DNA of 64,000 bases from Chloroflexota bacterium (GCA_029782215.1 JAKOVD010000079.1:146729-210728), one strand, 5' to 3'; numbered from the stretch's first letter, positions 17,601 through 27,785 are shown. Translations and numbers: made by a program. Notes: generated by a model not told the origin, from the letters alone.

Positions 17601-17632
17601 TCGACGCCTGCTCAAACAGGCGTCGATTTGTC
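17601..17632 (+). terminator. Rho-independent terminator before dnaB
   Basis: TCGACGCCTG (17601-17610) and CAGGCGTCGA (17617-17626) form a perfect 10-base stem with a CTCAAA loop, followed by TTTGTCT. Confidence 0.75.
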
Positions 17633-17652
17633 TATGCCTTTCCCTACCCCCA

Positions 17653-19002
17653 ATGAGCACGACGCCTGACAAAACCGTACCCTGCGACATCGAGGCTGAA
17701 GAGGCGCTGCTTGGCTCACTCCTGATCGATGCAGATGTCATCGTCCAGGTGGCAACGCTCATCAAGCCTGGTGATTTCTATGTCCAGCGGCATGCCTGGA
17801 TCTACGAGGCCGTCGTGCACTTGCACGACCAGCGCCATCCTGTCGACTTCCTGACGGTGCGCGATGAGCTGGAGCGGCGGGGGCAGTTGGCCGACGTCGG
17901 CGGGCCCGCCGCGCTCAGCTCGCTGATCAACGCCGTGCCTTCGGCTGTGCATGCCTACCAGTATGCGACCATCGTGCAGCGAACCTCCACGCTGCGCCAG
18001 CTCATTTCCGCCGCCGGGCAGATCGTGCGCATGTCCTACGAGGAGTCGCAGGATGTGGAGGAGGTCGTCAACCGGGCAGAAGAACTCATCTTCGCTATCT
18101 CCGAGGCGCGCCTGCAGCGGGACCTGGCGCCCCTGCACAGCGTCATGCGCCGGGTGATGGATGAGCTGGATGAGCTGCACCGGCGCCGTGGCGAGGTGCT
18201 GGGCGTCCCCACCGGCTTCCGCAACCTGGACAAGCTCCTGGGCGGCATGCAGAAGTCGGACCTCCTGATCGTGGCGGCCCGGCCGGGGATGGGCAAGACC
18301 AGCCTGGCGTTGACCATGGCCCTCAATGCCGCCCGCCAGCACGGCGCCCGCGTGGCTGTGTTCAGCCTGGAGATGAGCAGCGAGCAGTTGGTGCAGCGCC
18401 TGCTCGCGCAGGAGTCGCGCATCGATTCGCAGCGGCTGCGGTTGGGCCAGGTCAGGGACGACGAGTGGGAGAAGCTGGCGGCGGCTGTGGCTGTGTTGAG
18501 CGAGTGCGCCATCTACATTGACGACAGCGCCGCTATCTCGCCCTTCGAGCTGCGGACCAAGGCCCGGCGGATGGCCGCGGAGCATGGCATCGAGCTGCTC
18601 ATTGTGGACTACATGCAGCTCATGAATTCCGGACAGCGCAACGAGAACCGCGTCCAGGAGATCAGCTACATCTCACGGTCGCTCAAGCAGTTGGCCCGCG
18701 AGCTGCGGGTGCCGGTGGTGGCCCTCTCGCAGCTCAGCCGCCAGGTCGAGGCGCGCTCCGACAAACGTCCCCAACTCTCCGACCTGCGTGAGTCGGGTTC
18801 CATCGAGCAGGATGCCGACGTCGTCATGTTCGTCTTTCGCGACGATGCCTACAACGAGGACTCCGATCGCAAGAACATCGCCGAGATCATCATCGCCAAG
18901 CACCGCAACGGCCCGACCGGCAGTGTTGACCTCTACTTCCAGAAAGAATTCACGCACTTCGATGAGCTGGAGATGCACCGTGAAGAGATGAGCGTGCATT
19001 AG
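17653..19002 (+). CDS. dnaB: Replicative DNA helicase DnaB
   Basis: 449 residues, full length for the family. The N-terminal helical domain starts [18 protein letters not shown] and contains [15 protein letters not shown]. The RecA-like ATPase domain has Walker [10 protein letters not shown] at about residues 209-217, then [28 protein letters not shown] (Walker B) and [19 protein letters not shown]. Hexameric DnaB unwinds DNA at the fork. The DnaD-domain gene follows after 3 bases and the DnaC-like gene overlaps that one, forming a helicase and loader operon. No intein is present. Confidence 0.96.
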   Translation: MSTTPDKTVPCDIEAEEALLGSLLIDADVIVQVATLIKPGDFYVQRHAWIYEAVVHLHDQRHPVDFLTVRDELERRGQLADVGGPAALSSLINAVPSAVHAYQYATIVQRTSTLRQLISAAGQIVRMSYEESQDVEEVVNRAEELIFAISEARLQRDLAPLHSVMRRVMDELDELHRRRGEVLGVPTGFRNLDKLLGGMQKSDLLIVAARPGMGKTSLALTMALNAARQHGARVAVFSLEMSSEQLVQRLLAQESRIDSQRLRLGQVRDDEWEKLAAAVAVLSECAIYIDDSAAISPFELRTKARRMAAEHGIELLIVDYMQLMNSGQRNENRVQEISYISRSLKQLARELRVPVVALSQLSRQVEARSDKRPQLSDLRESGSIEQDADVVMFVFRDDAYNEDSDRKNIAEIIIAKHRNGPTGSVDLYFQKEFTHFDELEMHREEMSVH

Positions 19003-19005
19003 GCA

Positions 19006-19743
19006 ATGACGACTCCTGGCTCCCTCACCGGTTTCCCCGGTTTTGCCGCCGGCAAGACGCGGCTGATCTCGCTGCCCGCCGACTTCTTCGGCGAGGTCCT
19101 GCCCAAAGTGGACGACCTCAACGAGCTGAAGGCCATCCTCTATACCTTTTGGCGGCTCAGCCTGGGCGAGGGCGATACCCGCTATGTGCGGCTGGACGAC
19201 GCCCTGATCGACCTGCTCTTTCTGGAGGGCATGCAGGCGGCGCAAGACGAAGCTCCCCAGGCGGCCCGTGCTGCCTTCGCCCGCGCCGCCCAACGCGGCG
19301 TCCTGATCGAGATAACGGTCAAGCGCGGGCCTCGCACCGAGCTCTGGTACCTGCTCAACTCGGCCAAGGGCCGGGAGGCGGTAGCGCGGCTGCAGGCAGG
19401 CGACTTCGCTGGTTTGGGTCACGAGATCGATGACGTGGTTGTGGGCCTGGAAAAAGAGCGCCCCAACATCTTCTTGCTCTATGAGCAGAATATCGGTATG
19501 GTGACCCCGATGCTGGCTGACAAGCTGCGGGAGGCGGAGCGTGACTATCCTGAGAACTGGATCCAGGATGCGTTCAGCCTGGCCGTCGTGCGCAACAAGC
19601 GCAGTTGGGCCTACATCAACATCATCCTCAAGGACTGGGCCGAACATGGCAAAGACACACCCGGTCAAAGCGGCCGCGCACTTGCCGGCGGAGCTTCCCC
19701 GGCCAAAGGCGACGACGAACCCAAGCCCTTCGTACTCGAATAG
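19006..19743 (+). CDS. DnaD-domain replication initiation protein
   Basis: 245 residues. The C-terminal part matches the DnaD/DnaB2 domain: LLYEQNIGMVTPMLADKLRE, YPENWIQDAF and AVVRNKRSWAYINIILKDW, the last being the conserved YxxxIxxxW region. The N-terminal half is a winged-helix-like region beginning GFPGFAAGKTRLISLPADFF. DnaD proteins help open the origin and recruit the helicase loader in low-GC Gram-positive bacteria. Placement directly between dnaB and a DnaC-like gene supports the same role here. The final 30 residues are low-complexity and overlap the next gene. Confidence 0.88.
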   Translation: MTTPGSLTGFPGFAAGKTRLISLPADFFGEVLPKVDDLNELKAILYTFWRLSLGEGDTRYVRLDDALIDLLFLEGMQAAQDEAPQAARAAFARAAQRGVLIEITVKRGPRTELWYLLNSAKGREAVARLQAGDFAGLGHEIDDVVVGLEKERPNIFLLYEQNIGMVTPMLADKLREAERDYPENWIQDAFSLAVVRNKRSWAYINIILKDWAEHGKDTPGQSGRALAGGASPAKGDDEPKPFVLE

Positions 19744-21052
19744 CCTGGGCGATCCGGCTTGCCCGTACTGCCGCGGTCGCGGTTTTGTGGTCAAGGATGT
19801 CGAGGTCGGCCACCCGGACTTTGGCCGCGCCGTGCCCTGCGTCTGCGCGACGCCGCAGCTCCAGCAGGTCCGCCAGCGGCAGATGAATGCCCTCGGCAAC
19901 GTGGAAACCCTGGCTGACATGACCTTCGTCCGCTTCCGGCCCGACGGCGTCGCCCTGACGCCCGAACGCCAGCGCACCCTGCGGTCGGCCTATGAGGCAG
20001 CGCTGGCCTTCGCCCACCAACCCCAGGGCTGGCTGCTGCTCTCCGGCGGCTTTGGCGTTGGCAAGACGCACCTGGCCGCTGCCATCGGTAATGAGGTCAT
20101 CGGCCGGGGCGAAGCGGCGCTGTTCGTGCTCGTGCCGGACCTCCTGGACCATTTGCGTTCCAGCTTCGGCCCCAACAGTCCTGAGAGCTACGACGAGCTT
20201 TTTGAGCGGCTCAAGAACACGCCCGTCCTCATCCTCGACGACTTGGGCTCGGAAAGCCCCACTCCCTGGGCGCAGGAGAAGCTTTTCCAACTGCTTAACC
20301 ACCGGTACCTGCGCCGGCTGCCCACGGTGATCACGACCAACCGTCCGATCGAGGCCATCGAGCCGCGTTTGCGTTCGCGGCTGATGGACTACGACATGGT
20401 GGTGCACATGCGCATCCTGGCCGCTGACTATCGGGGGGGCGGCTATATCGACCACCTGGTCGAGCTGAGCGAGCTGGACCTCCACGGCGACCAAACCTTT
20501 GAGAAGTTCCTGATCCCCGGCACGGGCCGGGAAGAGATGCGCCAGAACCTGGTCACCATTCGCAATGCCGCCTGGGAGTACGCGCAGCGTCCCGAGGGGT
20601 GGATCGCCTTCCTGGGCAAGACAGGCGTGGGGAAGACCCACCTGGCGGCTGCCATCGCTAACCACGTGCGCCTGACGCAGCCCCAACTGCTCTTCATCTC
20701 GATCCCGCGCCTGCTGGACCACCTGCGCGCCGCCTATTCACCTGCCAGCGCCCTCACCTACGATGTGCGCTTTGAGCAGATCAAGCAGGCGCCGCTGCTG
20801 GTGCTGGACGACCTGCGCGATCAGGCTACTTCGCCCTGGGCGGAGGAGAAGCTCTTTCAGCTTCTCGATTATCGCTACCTGACCCGCCGGCCCACGGTGT
20901 TTACCGTCAGCTCCTCGGATCGGGAGATGAAAGAACTCGCCAACGCCAACCCTCGCCTGGCGTCGCGGCTCAAGGATGAAGGGCTGTGCCTGCTCTGTTA
21001 CCTCAAGAGCTCCGGGCGCCCGCGCGGACGCCAACTGGAAGTAACGGATTAG
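19646..21052 (+). CDS. DnaC/DnaI-like helicase loader with two tandem AAA+ modules
   Basis: 468 residues from the ATG at 19646, overlapping the DnaD gene by 98 bases. An N-terminal zinc-binding segment (CPYCRGRGF...CVCA) is followed by two full AAA+ modules. Module 1 has Walker A GGFGVGKTH at residues 134-142, Walker B LILDDLGSE, sensor ITTNRP and RLRSRLMD. Module 2 has GKTGVGKTH at 324-332, LVLDDLRDQ, FTVSSSD in place of the TTN sensor, and RLASRLKDEG. Known DnaC and DnaI loaders have one AAA+ module. It may load DnaB from the first gene of this operon. Module 2 looks partly degenerate in its sensor. Confidence 0.88.
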   Translation: MAKTHPVKAAAHLPAELPRPKATTNPSPSYSNSLGDPACPYCRGRGFVVKDVEVGHPDFGRAVPCVCATPQLQQVRQRQMNALGNVETLADMTFVRFRPDGVALTPERQRTLRSAYEAALAFAHQPQGWLLLSGGFGVGKTHLAAAIGNEVIGRGEAALFVLVPDLLDHLRSSFGPNSPESYDELFERLKNTPVLILDDLGSESPTPWAQEKLFQLLNHRYLRRLPTVITTNRPIEAIEPRLRSRLMDYDMVVHMRILAADYRGGGYIDHLVELSELDLHGDQTFEKFLIPGTGREEMRQNLVTIRNAAWEYAQRPEGWIAFLGKTGVGKTHLAAAIANHVRLTQPQLLFISIPRLLDHLRAAYSPASALTYDVRFEQIKQAPLLVLDDLRDQATSPWAEEKLFQLLDYRYLTRRPTVFTVSSSDREMKELANANPRLASRLKDEGLCLLCYLKSSGRPRGRQLEVTD

Positions 21053-21220
21053 AGACCCCTGGGACGGAAGGCTGAGGCACGTCGTTGTGCCGCCAGCCAA
21101 CCTACACGGATGCTTGCGGAACTGTTGTTCAACGCTCGCACCATTATTGTAGTACGGCCCGTCTGAACCGCCAAATCGCGCTCACCGGGAATGTAGATTG
21201 CATTCCTTTGCTCACTTTCG

Positions 21221-21378
21221 TGTCACGTTGAGCCCCCCAAGATCTCCCGGAGGCCCGGCGGCAGCCGAGAGGCAGCGCCATTCCCATCTGGGCCTCCCGG
21301 AGATCTGGGGGTGTGGGAGATGCTTCACTGGAAGCTTGCCGTGAACAGGGTTGGCCGATCGACCCGTTCAGCATGACA
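21221..21378. repeat. Dispersed palindromic repeat family B, copy 2 (complete)
   Basis: Bounded by TGTCACGTTGAGC (21221-21233) and GTTCAGCATGACA (21366-21378), imperfect terminal inverted repeats. Inside are near-complementary arms of about 22 bases at 21234-21256 and 21290-21311 around AGATCTCC. The right 60 bases match copy 1. MITE-like, with no coding capacity. Confidence 0.8.
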
Positions 21379-21490
21379 TAAGCTGGACCTTCTGAGCCCT
21401 TCCAGAATCTCTTGTTATGTCATGCTGAGCGGCCCCTCCGCCAACTCCCGTCTCGCCGCCAAGGCAGCGAAGCATCCCCAACCCGCCCTA

Positions 21491-21557
21491 TGTCATTGCG
21501 AAGGGCGCTAGCCTCAACTGGCACGTTGGAGACTGCTTCGCTCCGCTCGCAGTGACA
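21491..21557. repeat. Dispersed palindromic repeat family A, copy 2
   Basis: Same ends as the copies at 16650 and 44613 (TGTCATTGCGA and CGCAGTGACA) with a shorter centre; the shared stretch GGAGACTGCTTCGCT is also present. Confidence 0.85.
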
Positions 21558-21730
21558 TGTTTCGGGTGCGTGTCCCACATACTTCTCTATGTCTTGGCTG
21601 GAAGCCGGAACCATTCCTCACGAATGGCCGTCATAATGAGTGATAGCCACGATGCCGGTGGCTGCGGTGGTGTCATCGCGAATTGACTGTTCTCTCTAGC
21701 CCGATACGTACGTTTTCTGAGTGGTGCGTC

Positions 21731-24700
21731 ATGCCAAAGCGCTTCTTCATCTCCATTGCCATCTTTGTCCTTCTTGTGGCTGCTCTTGCCGGGCTTGCCG
21801 CCTGCAACCGGCCGCAGCCGACACCTTCTCCGGCGCCGGTGGTGACCCAGGAAGCGGCGACGCCGGTCACGCCCGCGGTGGTGGCTTCCCCCACCCCGGC
21901 GGCCACAGCCACCCCGCCGCCCACGGCCCCGCAGGTGGTGGCAACCTCGCCCGATCGCGGGGAGGAATGGCCCCTGGACAAGCCGCTGACCATCGACTTC
22001 GATCGGGCTGTCGATCCTGCCAGTGTGCGGCTCATCTTCACGCCTACCCTGCAGGGGGAGATGGACATCCAGGGCGCAACCGTGCGGTATATGCCGGCAT
22101 CGTTCAAGCCGGGCCAGCAGTATGAGGGCTTGATGACCGCCAGCGCTGCCGGCTACAGCACCGGTCCCCTGCGCTTCAAGGTCACCATGCAGGGTTACCT
22201 GGAGGTGGCCAATACGACGCCCGGCGATGGCAACAAGAACGTGGCCACGGACGCGCCCCTGACCATTGCCTTCAACCGGCCGGTGGTGGCGTTGGGCGCG
22301 GCGCCGGATGATCCCAAGCTGCCGCAGCCGCTCACGCTGGACCCTGCGGCTCCCGGCAAGGGACAGTGGCTCAACACCAGCATTTACCAGTTCCAGCCCG
22401 ATGCGCCCCTGGTGGCCGGTAGCTCCTATCGGGCCACCGTGTCCGGCGTCACCGACCTGGCGGGCAGCCCGCTGCAGGCCGACTACACCTTTACCTTCAC
22501 CACCGATCTGCCGGTAGTGACCAAGGTCATGCCCGAGGGCAACATCGCCCCGCCCACGTCGACGATTACAGTCACCTTCAGCCAGCCGATGGACCACGCC
22601 AGCAGCGAACAGGCCGTGAGCGTCACCGCCGCCAAGAGCGGGCCGGTGACGGGCAGCATGAGCTGGTCTGAAGACTCCCGCATCCTGCGTTTCCAGCCGG
22701 CGGGGGAGATGCCCCTGGGCGAGGCGGTGACGGTGGCTGTCAGCGACGCCGCCCATGCCAGCGGTAGTAGCGCCGGTCTGCGCCGCCCGGCAACGCACAC
22801 ATTTGGGGTGGCGCCGTTCCCCGCCGTGGTGCGGACGGTCCCCGCCAACGGCGCCAACGGCGCCTCGCTGGACGAACCCATCCAGTTTGTCTTCAACACG
22901 CCGCTGCTGGAGGAGAGCCTGAAGCTCAGCATCAGCCCGCCTGTGAGCGCCACGCAGGTCTACTCCTATTACAGCCCGTACGACGGCATCTTCAACGTCT
23001 TTTTCCCGCGCCAGGCCCTTTCGACTTACACCCTGACGCTGGCGTCTGGGATCAGCGATCCCTGGGGCCACAAGATCACGGAGCCCATCGTGCTGCGCTT
23101 CCGCACAGGCGAGCGCACGCCGGAATTGACCATGGTCACTCCCGGCATCATCGGCACTTACAGCGCCTACACCGACACGGCGGTCTTCTTCCAGCACGTC
23201 AACATCAAGGAGATCAAGGCGGCGCTGTACAGCGTGACGCCGGAGCAGTTGGCGAAGCTCGACCCCCAGGATGACTACGAGCGCTGGAACAACTTCATGC
23301 CGCCCGCCAACCAGCTCATCCGGCGCTGGACCCTTCCCATCCAGGGGACCCGCAACCAGTTGCACACCACGCGTGAGGTGCTGCACGACGCCAGCGGCGA
23401 GCCCCTCGGCCCTGGCATCTACCTGCTGACGGCGGAATCGCCGCAGGTGAGCTACCCGCCGGGCATGCCCAAGCCCCGTGTGATGCTCGTCGTCAGCCGC
23501 TACCAGACCGCGATCAAGCGCGGCCAGGATGACGCCCTGGTCTGGGTCACGGACCTGGCCACGGGTAAGCCGGCGCCCAACCTGCCGGTGACGATCTATC
23601 CGTACAATGCCGACGCTGTGTCCGGGCAGACGGACGCCGACGGCCTGTTTGTCGCCAAGGCGCCGGTCAGCCCGGAGCCCTGGCGCACCACCGATGCCTT
23701 TGTGGGCACGGCCAAGGACACAGGCTGGGCAAGCACCGCCTGGAGCGACGGCATCTCCACCTGGAACTACAGCCTGCCGCTCGAGTTCTACAACCAGCCC
23801 TACCGGCTCTTCCTGTACACCGACCGGCCTCTGTACCGCGCCGCCGACACCATCCACTTCCGCGGGATCGTTCGCACCGATGACGACGTCACCTACGACG
23901 TTCCCGCCAACCTGACCCTGCCGGTGGAGATGCGCAACCCCAACGGCGACATCATCTATCACGGCGACCTCACCACCGACGCCTATGGCGCCGTCTACGG
24001 CGACATCCCGCTGGCCCCGGACGCCCCGCTCGGCGTCTACAGCCTGGAGATGAAGACGTCGGACAGCAACAATACCTTTGTCAACGTCATGGTGGCGGCC
24101 TTCCGCAAGCCGGAGTACGAGGTGAATGCCTCGGCTCAGCCGGCGGAAGTGATTGCGACCCAACCGGCGACGGCGATGGTGCAGGCGAGCTACTACTTTG
24201 GCGGCCCCGTCAAGAACGCCGCCGTGACCTGGACGTTGTACAGCGGCCCTTACATGCTGCCCTACGATGATGGCAAGCCCTGGTCGTTCGCCGACTTTGT
24301 GCCTGATGCCATGTATGAGCCCTCGCCAGCGCCCTACCGCCAGCCCATCGGCAGCGGTGTGGGCAAGACCGACGCCAACGGCGTCTTCAGTCTCGACGTG
24401 CCCACCGATCTCAGCACCAAGCCCGGCGGCCAGCCCGGCTCCCAGGATCGCGTCGTCGAGTTCGCCGTCACCGACGCCAGCGACCAGGTCGTGGCAGGAA
24501 ACACCCACCTCGTGATCCACGCTGGCGCCGTCTACCCCGGCGTCTATCCTGACACCTATGTGGGGACGGCGGCGACGCCGCAGCTCGCCCACCTGATCGC
24601 GGTCGATGCCCTGACCAGGGAGCCCAAACCCCAGCAGGAGTTGGAGGCGACGGTCAGCCTGGTGGCCTGGCGCACGGTGCGGGAGCGCGGCACGGACGGT

Positions 24701-27700
24701 GTTCTGCGCTATGTTACTAAGGTGGATGAGGAAAAGGTCGCCCAGGAAAAGGTGGTGACAGGCGCTAACGGCCAGGCAGAGCTGCGCTGGACACCCAAAG
24801 ATCCCGGAGAGTACCTGATCCGGGTCGTGGCGCGCGACGACCTGGGCAACAGCAACCACAGCGCCGCCTTTGCCTATGTTGCCGGCAGCCAGGATGCTTC
24901 CTGGCCAGTGCGCAACAACGACCGCATCGAGTTGGTCACGGACAAGAAGCTCTACAAGGTCGGCGACACGGCCCAGGTGCTGGTGCCCGCCCCCTGGAAG
25001 GGGCCGCTGCTGGCCCTGGTCACGGTGGAACGAGCCGGCATCCTCAGCCACGAGGTCGTCACGCTGGCGTCCAACAGCGAAACGCTGCCCATCCCCATTG
25101 CGGATGGCTATGTCCCCGACGTCTTTGTTTCCGTGCTGCTGGTGAGTCCAGGCAGCGGCGGTGAAGCGCCCAGCTTCAAGCTCGGCATGGCCCAGCTCAA
25201 GGTGGACGCCGCCCACAAGCTCCTGAACCTGGACATCAGCGCCGAGCCCAACCCGGCCAATCCGGGCGACACCGTCACCTACAAGCTGCACGCCACCGAT
25301 TGGGAGGGCAAGCCCGTGGCGGCGCAGCTCTCGCTGGCGCTGGTGGACAAGGCACTGCTCGCCCTGCAGCCCGACGTTTCATCGTCCATTGACGAGGTTT
25401 TCTGGGGCCAGCGCGGCCTGGGCGTCGTCACCGGCGTCTCCCTGGTGGCATCAATGAACCGCGTCGACGAGTCGCTGTCACGGAGCACGAAGGGCGGCGG
25501 TGGCGGCGGCGGTTTCGGCGAGATGGCGATGATCGATGTCCGCACCGATTTCCGCGACCTGGCGTACTGGCGGGCGGATGCCGAGACCGACGCCAACGGC
25601 GATGTCCAGGTCAAGGTCACGCTGCCCGACAACCTGACCACCTGGCAGATGCGGGCCGTCGGCGTCACCCCTGACACCGAGGTGGTGGATGCCATCCAGG
25701 AACTCATGGTGACCAAGCCCCTCTTCATCCGGCCCGTCCTGCCCCGCTTTGTCGTCCATGCCGACAAGCCGGTCATCGGCGCCATCGTCCAGAACAACAC
25801 CGGCGCTGACCAGACCGTGGACCTGGCCTTCGACCTGAAGGGCCTGCAGGCGCAGGGCGAGACCAGCTACCGGCTGCAGGTGCCCAACGGTGACCTGGTG
25901 CGGGTGGACCTGCCCGTGGTCGTGGACGACATCGACCCCACCAGCCGCCTGGTCATGGACGACGTGACCGTGCGGATGACGGCCATCGCCCCCGGCTTCA
26001 ACGATGCCATCGAGGTCAAGGTGCCGGTGCGTCGCTACAGCAGCCCCGAAACCGTGGCCACCGCCGGCATTGTTCCGCCCGACGAACCCCGTTACGAGGC
26101 CATCTCCCTGCCCCAGCGCTATGACCCCACCCAGGGCGACCTGACCGTTCGCCTCGACCCCTCCCTGGCCGCCGGCATGACCGAGGGCTTGAACTACCTC
26201 AAGCACTTCGAATACGAGTGCACCGAGCAGACCGTCAGCCGCTTCCTGCCCAACATCCTCACCGCTCGCGCCCTGAACAAGCTGGGCATCGACAATGCCA
26301 CGCTCACCGCCAACCTGGACGAGCAGATGGGCATTGCCCTGCAGCGGCTCACCAGCGGCCAGAACGCCGACGGCGGCTGGGGGTGGTTCAGCGCCACGAC
26401 TAGCTCCCCGGCGGAGAAGAGCAACTCGTACACCAGCGCCTACGTCCTCTTCGGGCTGACCGAGGCCAAGGCTGCGGGCTACACCGTCGACGACAAGGTC
26501 ATGGCGCGTGCGGCTGACTACCTTGGCCGCCAACTTGCCGCCCCTGCCACGCTCGAGGGCTACGCTCTCAACCAGCAGGCCTTCATCGTCTACGTGCTCG
26601 ACCACTACGCCGCCCAGGCTGGAAGCGACCGGCCCCTGCCTGAGGCGCAGCAGCTCTACGAAGAGCGCGAGCGCATGGCCACCTATGCCCGGGCCTACCT
26701 GGCTCTGACCCTGCAGGCCCAGGCGGACGTCGCCGACACGGCCGCCCAGGCCCGCTCCCTGCTCGACGCCATCACCGGCAAGGCCCTGGTCTCGGCCACA
26801 GGCGCGCACTGGGAGGAGAAGAGCGTCGACTACTGGACGATGAACACCGACACGCGCAGCACCTCGGCCGTGCTCGACGCCCTGGTGGCGATCCAGCCCG
26901 ACCATCCCCTGGGCCCCAATGTGGTGCGCTGGCTGATGAGCGCCCGCACCGCCGACCGCTGGGAGACCACGCACGAGACCGCCTGGGCGCTGATCGCTCT
27001 CACCGACTGGATGGCGGCCACCGGCGAGCTGCAGGGCCAGTACGGCTGGACGGCGGCGCTCAACGGCGCCGAGCTGGGCAAGGGCGACGTCACCCCTGCC
27101 ACCGTGGCCCAATCCACCACCCTGCGCACGCCCATCGGCGATCTGCTGGCGGACCAGATCAACACGTTGCTGCTGCAGCGCACGGCCGGGCCGGGCCAGC
27201 TCTACTACAGCGCCTACCTGCGCACCTACCTGCCCGTGCCCGACCTGGCCCCGGTCAGCCGCGGCCTTACCGTGGACAGGCGCTACACCCTGAACGGGGC
27301 CGAGACCACCAACGCCATCACTTCCGCCAAGGTGGGCGATGTCATCGACGTGACCCTGACGCTGGTGGTGCCGGAGACCATGCACTACCTGATGGTCGAA
27401 GACCCCATCCCGGCCGGGACCGAGCCCATCGATACCAGCCTGGCCACGACGCCGCAGAACGCCGCCGGTCCGCAGGTCAAGGAAGTCGGCCAGCCCGAGC
27501 AGCCCTGGTGGTACTGGCAGCCTGCCAGCTTCCAGCTCAAGGACGACAAGGTGGCGATGTTCGCCACCTCCCTGGCGCCCGGCACCTACACCTTCACCTA
27601 CCAGTTGCGCGCCACCTTGCCCGGCGAGTTCAACGTCCTTCCCCCGCGCGGGGAGATGATGTACTTCCCTGAAGTGTTCGGCCACGGCGCCGGCAGCGCC

Positions 27701-27721
27701 TTCACCATCACCAAGCCCTGA
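21731..27721 (+). CDS. Bacterial alpha-2-macroglobulin lipoprotein
   Basis: 1996 residues from the ATG at 21731. A lipoprotein signal ends LAGLAAC (lipid-attached Cys near residue 25), followed by a Pro/Thr/Ala-rich linker and repeated Ig-like macroglobulin domains. An upstream bait-region-like segment contains a run of glycines. The thioester motif CTEQ is intact, with Cys1497 and Gln1500, followed by alpha-helical thioester-domain repeats (TSGQNADGGWGWF). Such proteins trap foreign proteases in the periplasm or at the surface. Many bacterial copies sit beside a PBP1C gene; none is next to this one. Flanked by repeats upstream and a strong terminator downstream. Confidence 0.93.
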   Translation: MPKRFFISIAIFVLLVAALAGLAACNRPQPTPSPAPVVTQEAATPVTPAVVASPTPAATATPPPTAPQVVATSPDRGEEWPLDKPLTIDFDRAVDPASVRLIFTPTLQGEMDIQGATVRYMPASFKPGQQYEGLMTASAAGYSTGPLRFKVTMQGYLEVANTTPGDGNKNVATDAPLTIAFNRPVVALGAAPDDPKLPQPLTLDPAAPGKGQWLNTSIYQFQPDAPLVAGSSYRATVSGVTDLAGSPLQADYTFTFTTDLPVVTKVMPEGNIAPPTSTITVTFSQPMDHASSEQAVSVTAAKSGPVTGSMSWSEDSRILRFQPAGEMPLGEAVTVAVSDAAHASGSSAGLRRPATHTFGVAPFPAVVRTVPANGANGASLDEPIQFVFNTPLLEESLKLSISPPVSATQVYSYYSPYDGIFNVFFPRQALSTYTLTLASGISDPWGHKITEPIVLRFRTGERTPELTMVTPGIIGTYSAYTDTAVFFQHVNIKEIKAALYSVTPEQLAKLDPQDDYERWNNFMPPANQLIRRWTLPIQGTRNQLHTTREVLHDASGEPLGPGIYLLTAESPQVSYPPGMPKPRVMLVVSRYQTAIKRGQDDALVWVTDLATGKPAPNLPVTIYPYNADAVSGQTDADGLFVAKAPVSPEPWRTTDAFVGTAKDTGWASTAWSDGISTWNYSLPLEFYNQPYRLFLYTDRPLYRAADTIHFRGIVRTDDDVTYDVPANLTLPVEMRNPNGDIIYHGDLTTDAYGAVYGDIPLAPDAPLGVYSLEMKTSDSNNTFVNVMVAAFRKPEYEVNASAQPAEVIATQPATAMVQASYYFGGPVKNAAVTWTLYSGPYMLPYDDGKPWSFADFVPDAMYEPSPAPYRQPIGSGVGKTDANGVFSLDVPTDLSTKPGGQPGSQDRVVEFAVTDASDQVVAGNTHLVIHAGAVYPGVYPDTYVGTAATPQLAHLIAVDALTREPKPQQELEATVSLVAWRTVRERGTDGVLRYVTKVDEEKVAQEKVVTGANGQAELRWTPKDPGEYLIRVVARDDLGNSNHSAAFAYVAGSQDASWPVRNNDRIELVTDKKLYKVGDTAQVLVPAPWKGPLLALVTVERAGILSHEVVTLASNSETLPIPIADGYVPDVFVSVLLVSPGSGGEAPSFKLGMAQLKVDAAHKLLNLDISAEPNPANPGDTVTYKLHATDWEGKPVAAQLSLALVDKALLALQPDVSSSIDEVFWGQRGLGVVTGVSLVASMNRVDESLSRSTKGGGGGGGFGEMAMIDVRTDFRDLAYWRADAETDANGDVQVKVTLPDNLTTWQMRAVGVTPDTEVVDAIQELMVTKPLFIRPVLPRFVVHADKPVIGAIVQNNTGADQTVDLAFDLKGLQAQGETSYRLQVPNGDLVRVDLPVVVDDIDPTSRLVMDDVTVRMTAIAPGFNDAIEVKVPVRRYSSPETVATAGIVPPDEPRYEAISLPQRYDPTQGDLTVRLDPSLAAGMTEGLNYLKHFEYECTEQTVSRFLPNILTARALNKLGIDNATLTANLDEQMGIALQRLTSGQNADGGWGWFSATTSSPAEKSNSYTSAYVLFGLTEAKAAGYTVDDKVMARAADYLGRQLAAPATLEGYALNQQAFIVYVLDHYAAQAGSDRPLPEAQQLYEERERMATYARAYLALTLQAQADVADTAAQARSLLDAITGKALVSATGAHWEEKSVDYWTMNTDTRSTSAVLDALVAIQPDHPLGPNVVRWLMSARTADRWETTHETAWALIALTDWMAATGELQGQYGWTAALNGAELGKGDVTPATVAQSTTLRTPIGDLLADQINTLLLQRTAGPGQLYYSAYLRTYLPVPDLAPVSRGLTVDRRYTLNGAETTNAITSAKVGDVIDVTLTLVVPETMHYLMVEDPIPAGTEPIDTSLATTPQNAAGPQVKEVGQPEQPWWYWQPASFQLKDDKVAMFATSLAPGTYTFTYQLRATLPGEFNVLPPRGEMMYFPEVFGHGAGSAFTITKP

Positions 27722-27747
27722 GACCCCTCCGTTTCCGCTCAATAAAG

Positions 27748-27785
27748 AACCGCCCCGGGATTATCCTGGGGCGGTTCGCTTTGGG
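27748..27785. terminator. Bidirectional terminator
   Basis: AACCGCCCC (27748-27756) and GGGGCGGTT (27768-27776) form the stem. On the minus strand it is followed by a T-rich run (TTCTTTATT); on the plus strand by CGCTTT. It separates the convergent macroglobulin and DUF35 genes. Confidence 0.8.

Larger units (their letters stand above)
21053..21730. other. Repeat-rich intergenic region
   Basis: 678 bases without a supported gene. It holds a complete family B element (21221-21378), a truncated family B end (TGTCATGCTGAGC at 21419-21431) and a family A element (21491-21557). A short inverted repeat region at 21055-21110 after the DnaC-like gene may act in termination. I see no RNA gene here. 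Confidence 0.7.

Noticed and set aside
21587-25291. A 1234-codon open frame on the minus strand
   Set aside because: It lies entirely antisense to the alpha-2-macroglobulin gene; such long shadow frames are common in high-GC DNA, and the translation has no recognisable domain.
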